Positions 1 through 5,276 of a stretch of 6,361 nt of DNA are shown in pieces; position 1 is the stretch's first letter; the number at the start of each line of letters is the position of its first letter. The stretch is taken from the NCBI GenBank assembly GCA_025464915.1, contig JAODNF010000477.1:1-6361 (forward strand). The letters run 5' to 3'. The stretch comes from Frankiales bacterium (GTDB lineage: Bacteria > Actinomycetota > Actinomycetes > Mycobacteriales > SCTD01). Under the pieces are notes generated by a model that saw only the letters and a list, made by a program, of their open reading frames with translations, was not told the origin of the DNA and made no database searches. The position numbers and the translations under genes were made by a program.

Positions 1-1206
1 TCAGCCTGGGACTGGAGCCGTAAGCGACAGCAGCCCGTCCTGCTCGTCCGTCAGCTGCGACCGCAGCGACAGCAGCACGACCGCGGTCAGGACCGATCCG
101 ACGACGAGCCCGGTGATCCAGACCCACGCTAGGTCGTTGCCGATCAGCACACCCGACAGCGCCGGCGACAGCACGAACGCGACGGAGAACATCGCGCCCG
201 ACAGGGCGTTGTAGCGGCCGCGCGTCTCCTCGGACGACAGCGCGTTGACGAGCGGCGAGTACGCCGGCGACTGGAACACCTCGCCCAGCCCGAACAGTGC
301 CGCGAACAGCAGCACGACCGGGGTCGACGGCGCGAGCCCCAGCAGCAGCCACGACAGGCCCCAGAGCGACGCGGCCAGAGCGAGCGCCCGGGTGCGCCGC
401 CAGCTGCGCACCCACCGCACCACCGGCAGCTGCAGCGACACGATCAGCACCGTGTTGACAGTGAAGGCGAGCGCGATCGTCGACGGCGGCACCGACCCCT
501 CGACCCGCGCGAACGCAGGCAGCCCGCTGTCGAGGGCGGCGTAGCCCGTCATCGCGAACAGGAAGCCCGCGAAGCAGACGCGCCGGAAGACGCGGTCCTG
601 CCACACCAGCCGGTACGACGACGGCGCGGCCCGCTCGGAGGCCACCGGACGCGAGGCCGCGGGCAGCAGCAGCGCCATCAGCAGGCTGGCCACGGCGGCG
701 CTGACGAACAGCGCCTCGAAGGTCACGGCACGGTGCACGTCGACCACGGCCGACGACACCAGCGTCCCGACCCCGATGGCCGCGTTGATGACGGTGAACT
801 GGACCCCGTAGGCCCGGGACACCAGCGAGGGCTCGGGCACCAGTCGCGCGAGCAGCGCGTTGCCTGCCGGGAACGACGGGCCGAGCCCGACGCCGTTGAG
901 GAGCAGGGCCACCAGCGCCACCGCCGGGGTGGTCGCGAAGGCCAGCAGCAGCTGCCCCGAGGCGATCAGCAGCTGGCACCCGAACAGCACCACCCGCGGC
1001 CCGAACCGGTCGATGAGCACGCCCCCGACGGGCACCGTGGCGAGCCCGACGACCCCCGGGATCGCCATCAGCAGTCCCACGGTCGGCAGCGCGATGCCCC
1101 GCACCTCGTGCAGCATGATCAGTGTGAAGGGCAGCGTGAAGCCGGTGCCGAGCCGCTGCACACCGACAGCCAGCAGGTAGCGCCGGGCGTCACGGGGCAG
1201 GCTCAC
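1..1206 (-). CDS. MFS transporter (drug/metabolite efflux-like), 12 membrane segments
   Basis: This is a 401-residue integral membrane protein of the major facilitator superfamily, a secondary transporter that probably works as a proton-driven exporter or importer at the cytoplasmic membrane. The sequence alternates hydrophobic helices and short charged loops, consistent with about 12 membrane segments in two halves joined by a more polar loop near residues 182-205. The loop after helix 2 carries a good MFS motif A, GGVLIDRFGPR at residues 61-71. The length is typical of the family. The start is GTG at 1206, with no clear Shine-Dalgarno sequence; a CAGGCT box lies 7 bases upstream, so a separate leaderless mRNA is possible. 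It lies 33 bp after trpD on the same strand and may also be read from that operon. The substrate cannot be told from sequence. Family call is secure; function is open. Confidence 0.9.
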   Translation of the reverse strand: MSLPRDARRYLLAVGVQRLGTGFTLPFTLIMLHEVRGIALPTVGLLMAIPGVVGLATVPVGGVLIDRFGPRVVLFGCQLLIASGQLLLAFATTPAVALVALLLNGVGLGPSFPAGNALLARLVPEPSLVSRAYGVQFTVINAAIGVGTLVSSAVVDVHRAVTFEALFVSAAVASLLMALLLPAASRPVASERAAPSSYRLVWQDRVFRRVCFAGFLFAMTGYAALDSGLPAFARVEGSVPPSTIALAFTVNTVLIVSLQLPVVRWVRSWRRTRALALAASLWGLSWLLLGLAPSTPVVLLFAALFGLGEVFQSPAYSPLVNALSSEETRGRYNALSGAMFSVAFVLSPALSGVLIGNDLAWVWITGLVVGSVLTAVVLLSLRSQLTDEQDGLLSLTAPVPG

Positions 1207-1213
1207 GCCGCCC

Positions 1214-1219
1214 AGCCTG
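1214..1219 (-). promoter_or_regulatory. Possible -10 box for a leaderless MFS transcript
   Basis: On the minus strand a CAGGCT hexamer sits exactly 7 bases before the GTG start of the MFS gene, with no purine-rich ribosome-binding site between. This matches the TAnnnT-type -10 spacing of leaderless actinobacterial mRNAs except for C in place of the first T. I see no convincing -35 box. The call rests mainly on the same arrangement upstream of two other GTG genes in the window. Confidence 0.25.
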
Positions 1220-1239
1220 CCAAGAGCGTCGAGCGGGTT

Positions 1240-2271
1240 TCAGGCGAGCCGCTGCGAGACCGACACCCAGCGGTCCAGCACGTCCGACGCCGCCCCGGAG
1301 TCCAAGGCGGACGTCGCGGCCGCGAGGCCGTCCGCCAGCCGCTCCTCGAGGGTCGCGGAGCGGGCCCGGTAAGCCGCGACGGCCGCCGCCGCGTTCAGGA
1401 GCACCGCGTCCCGGACCGGACCGGGCTTGCCCTCGAGCAGCGCGCGCACGACAGCGGCGTTCAGCGCCGCGTCCCCGCCGCGCAGGTCCTCGAGCGACGC
1501 GCGCGGCACCCCGAGGACGGCCGGGTCGAAGGAGGTCGACGTCACGGAGCCCCCCGAGACGGTCCAGACGGTCGACGGCCCGGTCGTGGTGAGCTCGTCC
1601 AGCCCGTCGTCACCGCGGAAGACGAGGGCGTCCGCGCCGCGCGCGGCGAGCACACCGGCCATCACCGGCGCCAGCCGGGCGTCCGAGACCCCGACCGCCT
1701 GCGACTGCGCCCGCGCCGGGTTGGTGAGCGGCCCGAGGATGTTGAAGACCGTGGGCACGCCCAGGTCGCGGCGGGGCACGGCGGTGTGCCGCATCGCCGG
1801 GTGGAAGACCGGTGCGAAGCAGAAGGCGATGCCGGCCTCAGCGAGGCACTCGCCGACGGCGGGCGGCGGCAGGTCGACCCGCACCCCGAGCTCCTCGAGC
1901 ACGTCCGCCGACCCGCAGGCCGACGAGGCGGCCCGGTTGCCGTGCTTCGCGACCGGCGCGCCGGTCCCGGCGACGACCAGCGCCGCCATCGTCGAGATGT
2001 TGACGGTGTGGGCCCGGTCCCCGCCGGTGCCGCAGGTGTCGACGACCCGGCTCGCGACGGCCAGCGGCGCGGAGAACGACAGCATCGTCTCGACGAAGCC
2101 GTCGACTTCCTCGGCCGTCTCGCCCTTGGCCCGCAGCGCGATGACGAACCCGGCGGTCTGTGCCGGCGTCGCGTCGCCGTTCATCACCTCGCGCATCACC
2201 CACGCGGTGTCGTCCCGGGTCAGCGACTCGCCGCGGAGCAGCGTCGACAGCAGCTCCGGCCAGCGGGACAC
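1240..2271 (-). CDS. trpD: Anthranilate phosphoribosyltransferase (TrpD)
   Basis: TrpD transfers the phosphoribosyl group of PRPP to anthranilate, the second committed step of tryptophan synthesis, in the cytoplasm. With the GTG at 2271 as start the protein has 343 residues, the usual length. The diagnostic sites are all present: CGTGGD at residues 80-85 (PRPP pyrophosphate loop), KHGNRA at 109-114, SACGSADVLEELG at 117-129, FNILGPLTNPA at 176-186, and D225-E226, which fit the metal-binding DE pair of the family. The frame stays open 47 codons upstream, but that extension is Arg/Ala/Pro-rich, overlaps the preceding gene and has no family match that I recognise, so I reject it. The start lies 5 bases after the stop of the receiver-like gene; a GGAG overlaps that stop with only 2 bases to the GTG, which suggests translational coupling. 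No other trp genes are in the window. Confidence 0.96.
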   Translation of the reverse strand: MSRWPELLSTLLRGESLTRDDTAWVMREVMNGDATPAQTAGFVIALRAKGETAEEVDGFVETMLSFSAPLAVASRVVDTCGTGGDRAHTVNISTMAALVVAGTGAPVAKHGNRAASSACGSADVLEELGVRVDLPPPAVGECLAEAGIAFCFAPVFHPAMRHTAVPRRDLGVPTVFNILGPLTNPARAQSQAVGVSDARLAPVMAGVLAARGADALVFRGDDGLDELTTTGPSTVWTVSGGSVTSTSFDPAVLGVPRASLEDLRGGDAALNAAVVRALLEGKPGPVRDAVLLNAAAAVAAYRARSATLEERLADGLAAATSALDSGAASDVLDRWVSVSQRLA

Positions 2272-2276
2272 GGCTC

Positions 2277-2690
2277 CTACTGCGCGGCGGCGCGGCGCAC
2301 CGGCAGGGCGTCCGCGCGGTGCTTGAGCAGGCCGACGACGGCCGCGACCGTGGCCGGGGCGTCGACGGGCAGCGGCAGGACGGCGTCCGCGAGGGCCCAC
2401 GAGGCGAGCCACGCGTCGTCCTTGCGCGCGGCGAAGATCAGGACCGGCGGGGCGTCCTTGAGCTCGTCCTTCAGCTGCTTGGCGAGACCGAAGCCGCCGG
2501 TCGGGCGCGCCTCGCCGTCGATGACCACCACGTCGATGCCACCGGCGTCGAGGGCGGCGAGAAGCGCGGCCCCGGTCGTGGCGTCGACGAGCTCGACGCG
2601 GTCCAGGTCCGGCGACGGCCGGCGGCCCACCGCGAGGCGCACCGCGTCACGGAAGGCGGGGTCATCGCTGTAGACCAAGACCTGGGACAT
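2277..2690 (-). CDS. Receiver-like (CheY-fold) protein, probably degenerate, no output domain
   Basis: This 137-residue cytoplasmic protein has the pattern of a response-regulator receiver domain: a first strand ending in acidic residues (MSQVLVYSDD, D9-D10), a third strand ending VVVIDGE with D58 at the phosphoacceptor position, a fourth strand VLIFAA at 83-88, and a fifth strand followed by LPLPVD at 105-110. Two switch positions differ from active receivers: the Thr/Ser after strand four appears to be Ala (87-88), and the invariant Lys of the usual LPKP motif is Leu107. No DNA-binding or enzymatic domain follows. It may be a pseudo-receiver acting by protein contact rather than phosphorylation. 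ATG at 2690 is preceded by AGGG at 2699-2702 with 8 bases of spacing. It sits 10 bases after the zinc-ribbon gene and 5 before trpD. No partner kinase is present. The fold is inferred from pattern only; the role is unknown. Confidence 0.75.
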   Translation of the reverse strand: MSQVLVYSDDPAFRDAVRLAVGRRPSPDLDRVELVDATTGAALLAALDAGGIDVVVIDGEARPTGGFGLAKQLKDELKDAPPVLIFAARKDDAWLASWALADAVLPLPVDAPATVAAVVGLLKHRADALPVRRAAAQ

Positions 2691-2700
2691 GGCCGCAACC

Positions 2701-2862
2701 CTACTTGGGCCGGGTGCTCGGACCCTTCCAGGGCAGCTCTACCGTGTGCGCGAAGCAGGTGTCGTTGTCGTTGTACGACGACAGCTTCGCCCCGCACTGC
2801 GAGCAGGCACGGGTCGACTCCTTGAGGTCCTGACGGGTCAGGCGGACGGTCTTCGCTGTCAT
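2701..2862 (-). CDS. Small zinc-ribbon-like protein, 53 residues
   Basis: This is a small basic protein with a likely single zinc site: C20-x2-C23, then 12 residues, then C36-x2-H39 in the context CSQCG...LSSYN...TCFAH. Similar 'CxxCG..LS.YN....C..H' segments occur in actinobacterial DNA-binding regulators, but here there is no accompanying helix-turn-helix. The first 18 residues are rich in Lys, Arg and Thr, and the C-terminus (PWKGPSTRPK) is probably flexible. The start is ATG at 2862 because a strong AAGGAGG lies 6 bases upstream; an in-frame TTG 24 bases further upstream lacks that support. Its own promoter is predicted at 2890-2919. It appears to lead a unit with the receiver-like gene and trpD. 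Metal binding is inferred from the motif; function is unknown, with nucleic-acid or protein binding the most likely. Confidence 0.8.
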   Translation of the reverse strand: MTAKTVRLTRQDLKESTRACSQCGAKLSSYNDNDTCFAHTVELPWKGPSTRPK

Positions 2863-2868
2863 CTGCAG

Positions 2869-2875
2869 CCTCCTT
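2869..2875 (-). promoter_or_regulatory. Strong Shine-Dalgarno site of the zinc-ribbon gene
   Basis: AAGGAGG on the minus strand lies 6 bases before ATG 2862 and fixes that start. It is the best ribosome-binding site in the window. Its first five bases fall inside the 3' arm of the inverted repeat at 2871-2889, so it could be masked in any transcript that includes the whole repeat. Confidence 0.85.
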
Positions 2876-2889
2876 GCCAACAGCAAGGA
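2871..2889. repeat. Perfect 7-bp inverted repeat, 5-base loop (operator, hairpin or weak terminator)
   Basis: TCCTTGC, a 5-base spacer (CAACA on the plus strand) and GCAAGGA form a perfect 19-bp inverted repeat. It abuts the predicted -10 box at 2890-2895 and ends within the ribosome-binding site of the zinc-ribbon gene. If transcription starts near 2883, most of the 5' arm is not in the RNA, so the repeat would fit a DNA operator over the start site. In a transcript reading through from the assembly-protein gene it would form a hairpin that hides the ribosome-binding site. There is no U-tract after it, so it is at best a weak terminator. Confidence 0.6.
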
Positions 2890-2919
2890 ACGTTAGAAAT
2901 CCGGCCACGGGGTCGTCAA
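2890..2919 (-). promoter_or_regulatory. Predicted promoter for the zinc-ribbon / receiver-like / trpD unit
   Basis: On the minus strand TTGACG (2919-2914) and TAACGT (2895-2890) are separated by 18 bases. They match housekeeping sigma -35 (TTGACA, five of six) and the actinobacterial TAnnnT -10. Transcription would start near 2883, leaving a leader of about 20 bases with the strong ribosome-binding site. The -35 box overlaps the TGA stop of the upstream assembly-protein gene. Confidence 0.6.
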
Positions 2920-3794
2920 GGGAGGTTCTGGGCGGCCTCGAGGCGGTCCAACCGGCGGTCTTCCCGGGCCGCCTCGCGCTCGCTGGCCTGCATCCACTGG
3001 ACCACGGCGACGCCGATGAACAGCAGCCCGACGATGTCGCCCGACGCCCAGATCAGCCCGCCACCGACCTGCTGCTGGAAGACGGCGTCAGCGCGCCCGA
3101 CGGCGTTGATGTAGTACGCCTGGGCGATCAGGCCGTTCGCGTTGTCGGAGACCGTCATGATCGCGACGCCCAGGAACGCGTGGAACGGCATCGTGGCGAA
3201 CAGCATGAGGATGCGGAACGGGTGGCTGACCTTGCCCGGCACCGGGTCGATGCCGAGCAGCGGCCAGAAGAACAGGCAGCCCATCAGCACGAAGTGCAGG
3301 TGCAGCAGGTCGTGCAGCCACGGGTGCACCAGCGTGGCGCCGTACCAGCCCGTGAAGTAGAGGGCGAAGGGGCTGAACACGAACAGCAGCCACGGGACGG
3401 CCGGGAACGTGAGGACGCGCAGCAGACGTGAGTGGAGCACGCTCAAGAGCTCCTTGCGCGGGCCCACGGGGAGCACGCGGAGCGCGAGCGTGATCGGGGC
3501 GCCGAGCGCCAGGAAGACCGGGACGACCATCGCGAGCAGCATGTGCTGGACCATGTGCACGCCGAACAGCGTCGTGTCGTAGGCCTCGATGCCGGAGCAG
3601 AGCGCGACGAGCAGCACCAGCTCCCCCGTCAGCCAGCCCGACACGCGCCCCCAGGACCACGCGTCGCCCCTCGCTCGCAGCCGCCTCACGGCGTAGAGGT
3701 AGAGGCCGGTCGTGACGATGATCACGGTGGTCGGGACGAGCGGGAAGCGCGCGGCCGTGAGCACGGTCGCGGGGCCGAAGGGGGCAAGAGCCAC
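2916..3794 (-). CDS. Cytochrome c oxidase assembly protein, caa3_CtaG family
   Basis: This 292-residue polytopic membrane protein belongs to the caa3_CtaG family (the Bacillus CtaG type, unrelated to proteobacterial CtaG/Cox11), whose members are needed to make active haem-copper oxidase, probably by helping place copper. About seven hydrophobic segments are visible. The conserved polar residues lie in or beside them: HMVQH at residues 80-84, H157, H161, H165 and H167 around a periplasm-side helix, WPLLGIDP at 177-184, H205 in MPFHAFLGV, and D236 followed by GGGLIWASGD at 244-253. These histidines are plausible copper ligands. The C-terminus (270-288) is a charged amphipathic helix. The start is GTG at 3794 without a ribosome-binding site; a TAGGCT box 6 bases upstream suggests a leaderless mRNA. 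It diverges from ctaE, an oxidase subunit, which fits its role. I give no symbol because ctaG is ambiguous between two families. Confidence 0.92.
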   Translation of the reverse strand: MALAPFGPATVLTAARFPLVPTTVIIVTTGLYLYAVRRLRARGDAWSWGRVSGWLTGELVLLVALCSGIEAYDTTLFGVHMVQHMLLAMVVPVFLALGAPITLALRVLPVGPRKELLSVLHSRLLRVLTFPAVPWLLFVFSPFALYFTGWYGATLVHPWLHDLLHLHFVLMGCLFFWPLLGIDPVPGKVSHPFRILMLFATMPFHAFLGVAIMTVSDNANGLIAQAYYINAVGRADAVFQQQVGGGLIWASGDIVGLLFIGVAVVQWMQASEREAAREDRRLDRLEAAQNLP

Positions 3795-3800
3795 GGGCCC

Positions 3801-3806
3801 AGCCTA
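3801..3806 (-). promoter_or_regulatory. Predicted -10 box for a leaderless assembly-gene mRNA
   Basis: TAGGCT on the minus strand fits the TAnnnT consensus and ends 6 bases before the GTG start of the caa3_CtaG-family gene, placing the predicted first transcribed base at or next to the G of GTG. No Shine-Dalgarno sequence competes with this reading. Confidence 0.45.
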
Positions 3807-3857
3807 GGACTCCGACGCGCCGGGGACCCCCGCGTGGAAGACCGGCCCGGACCCTGG

Positions 3858-3863
3858 CAGACT
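3858..3863 (+). promoter_or_regulatory. Predicted -10 box for a leaderless ctaE-qcrCAB mRNA
   Basis: CAGACT ends 7 bases before the GTG start of ctaE, and the intervening bases (GCCCCGC) contain no ribosome-binding site. It differs from TAnnnT only at the first base. If used, the respiratory operon would be translated from a leaderless message. A second promoter further upstream, inside the divergent gene, cannot be excluded. Confidence 0.4.
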
Positions 3864-3870
3864 GCCCCGC

Positions 3871-4497
3871 GTGACAACTGCCCCACCGCATGCCTCTGCC
3901 CCGTCCCAGGCGGCCTCGAAGGCGCACGGACACACGCTCACGCGACCCAACATGGTGTCGATCGGCACCATCGTCTGGCTGTCGTCGGAGCTGATGTTCT
4001 TCGCGGCGCTGTTCGCCATGTACTTCACGATCCGCGCGACCACGGGTCACGCCAACTGGCCGCCGGAGCACGTACACCTCAACATCCCGTACTCGCTGTT
4101 CTTCACGGTCATCCTCGTGCTGTCCTCGGTGACCTGCCAGATCGGCGTGTTCAAGGCGGAGGAGGGCAACGTCCACGCGCTCCGCCGCTGGTTCTTCCTC
4201 ACGTTCGTCATGGGCCTGGCGTTCGTGCTCGGGCAGGCCTTCGAGTTCCGGACCCAGTACGGCGAGGGCAACACGCTCAAGAGCGACGGCTACGGCTCGA
4301 TGTTCTACCTGACCGAGGGCTTCCACGGCCTGCACGTCATCGGCGGCCTGATCGCCTTCATCTTCGTGCTGATCCGTTCCACCGTCGGCAGGTACACGCC
4401 GGAGAAGGCCACGTCGGCGATCGTCGTGTCCTACTACTGGCACTTCGTCGACGTGGTCTGGATCGGCCTGTTCGCGACCATCTACCTGATCAAGTGA
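3871..4497 (+). CDS. ctaE: Cytochrome c oxidase subunit III (aa3-type)
   Basis: Subunit III of the aa3 cytochrome c oxidase, a non-catalytic core subunit that stabilises subunit I and its proton uptake. The 208-residue protein is the short, five-helix actinobacterial form, lacking the first two helices of the seven-helix type. After a polar N-terminus of about 27 residues come the family signatures: WLSSELMFFAALFAMYF at residues 36-52 with the conserved Glu40, QAFEF at 121-125, LTEGFHGLHVIGG at 147-159, and SYYWHFVDVVWIGLF at 187-201. The start is GTG at 3871; no ribosome-binding site is visible and a -10-like box lies 7 bases upstream. It is the first gene of the ctaE-qcrC-qcrA-qcrB operon and ends 11 bases before qcrC. 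Oxidase subunits I and II are not in the window, as is common in actinobacteria. Confidence 0.97.
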   Translation: MTTAPPHASAPSQAASKAHGHTLTRPNMVSIGTIVWLSSELMFFAALFAMYFTIRATTGHANWPPEHVHLNIPYSLFFTVILVLSSVTCQIGVFKAEEGNVHALRRWFFLTFVMGLAFVLGQAFEFRTQYGEGNTLKSDGYGSMFYLTEGFHGLHVIGGLIAFIFVLIRSTVGRYTPEKATSAIVVSYYWHFVDVVWIGLFATIYLIK

Positions 4498-4508
4498 GGA
4501 CGAGCAGC

Positions 4509-5276
4509 GTGCGCACGCGGGTCAGCAACTACGGGGTTCTCGTCCTGGCCCTCGTGCTCGTCGGCGGCCTCTACACCGCCTTCGCCAGCCCGGGCAGCAA
4601 GGCCGCCGCACCGGTGCCGCAGTCGACCGCGGTCGAGGCGGGACGCCAGCTGTTCCTGCAGGGCTGCTCCACCTGCCACGGCTTGAACCTGCAGGGTGCC
4701 TCCGGCCCGACCCTGGTCGGTGTCGGCTCGTCGGCCGTCGTGTTCCAGGTCGGCTCCGGCCGCATGCCGCTGGCCGCCGGCTCGGCGCAGGCGCCGCGCA
4801 AGAAGGTCAAGTACGACCGGACGCAGATCGACCAGCTCGCCGCCTACATCCAGTCCAAGGGCGGCGGCCCCGAGGCCCCCACCGACGCCCAGGTCGCGGC
4901 CGTCGCGGACGGTGACCTCGCCCTCGGTGGCGACCTGTTCCGGACCAACTGCTCGAGCTGCCACAACTTCGCCGGTGCCGGCGGTGCGCTCACGCGCTCC
5001 AAGTACGCACCCGCGCTGAAGGCGGCGGACGCGCGCATCATCATCACGGCCATGCAGTCCGGCCCCGAGAACATGCCGCGGTTCAGCGACAACACGCTGA
5101 CCCTGAAGGAGAAGCAGGACATCGCGAAGTACGTCCGCTTCATCACGGCCGAGAACAAGGACCCGGGCGGTGCCGCGCTGGGCCACTACGGACCCATCCC
5201 CGAGGGCCTGGTGATCTTCCTCGTCGGGATCGGCCTGATCATCGTCGTCACGCTCTGGATCGGTGCACGGGCATGA
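4509..5276 (+). CDS. qcrC: Dihaem cytochrome c subunit of the bc1 complex (QcrC)
   Basis: QcrC is the cytochrome c1 counterpart of the actinobacterial menaquinol-cytochrome c reductase. Its two c-type haems carry electrons from the Rieske centre directly to the aa3 oxidase, replacing a soluble cytochrome c. The 255-residue protein has an N-terminal anchor at residues 9-27, a first haem domain with C53-x2-C56-H57 (GCSTCHGLN) and axial M86 (GRMP), a second with C148-x2-C151-H152 (NCSSCHNF) and likely axial M189 (ENMPRF), and a C-terminal membrane helix at 233-252. The haem domains face outward. GTG 4509 is chosen because GAGGA lies 8 bases upstream, overlapping the ctaE stop, and the family begins just before the anchor. 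The frame is open far upstream, but only as an out-of-frame shadow of ctaE. It overlaps qcrA by 4 bp (ATGA). Confidence 0.96.
   Translation: MRTRVSNYGVLVLALVLVGGLYTAFASPGSKAAAPVPQSTAVEAGRQLFLQGCSTCHGLNLQGASGPTLVGVGSSAVVFQVGSGRMPLAAGSAQAPRKKVKYDRTQIDQLAAYIQSKGGGPEAPTDAQVAAVADGDLALGGDLFRTNCSSCHNFAGAGGALTRSKYAPALKAADARIIITAMQSGPENMPRFSDNTLTLKEKQDIAKYVRFITAENKDPGGAALGHYGPIPEGLVIFLVGIGLIIVVTLWIGARA

Larger units (their letters stand above)
3795..3870. promoter_or_regulatory. Divergent promoter region between the assembly gene and ctaE
   Basis: This 76-bp gap separates two genes transcribed away from each other, so it must hold the start signals of any promoter close to them. On the minus strand TAGGCT (3806-3801) lies 6 bases before GTG 3794. 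On the plus strand CAGACT (3858-3863) lies 7 bases before GTG 3871; TGGAAG at 3835-3840, 17 bases further up, is a poor -35 candidate. Neither gene has a purine-rich ribosome-binding site. A short palindrome, GGCAG-A-CTGCC at 3856-3866, covers the ctaE -10 candidate and could be an operator, though such short GC-rich palindromes are expected by chance here. Confidence 0.5.

Noticed and set aside
2272..2412. 47-codon upstream extension of trpD
   Set aside because: It is Arg/Ala/Pro-rich, overlaps the receiver-like gene in another frame and is not part of the TrpD family. GTG 2271 gives the standard length.
733..2673. 646-codon open frame on the plus strand, opposite trpD and the receiver-like gene
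   Set aside because: Its translation is Arg/His/Gly/Asp-rich with no domain I recognise, as expected for the antisense of GC-rich codons. The opposite strand holds clear trpD and other genes.
2863..2886. TTG start adding 8 residues to the zinc-ribbon protein
   Set aside because: The strong AAGGAGG points to ATG 2862, and the TTG would lie at or before the predicted transcription start.
2871..2889. Intrinsic terminator for the oxidase assembly gene
   Set aside because: The stem is only 7 bp with modest GC, there is no U-tract, and a promoter and ribosome-binding site overlap it. It is reported as a repeat instead.
3088..4443. 451-codon minus-strand frame across the divergent region
   Set aside because: It overlaps ctaE in antisense and the assembly gene in another frame, with shadow-like composition and no domain.
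3432..4508. Long in-frame N-terminal extension of qcrC, giving a 614-residue reading frame
   Set aside because: The extension is antisense to the assembly gene and then out of frame with ctaE. It looks like low-complexity shadow sequence, while QcrC normally begins just before its membrane anchor, at GTG 4509 with a ribosome-binding site.
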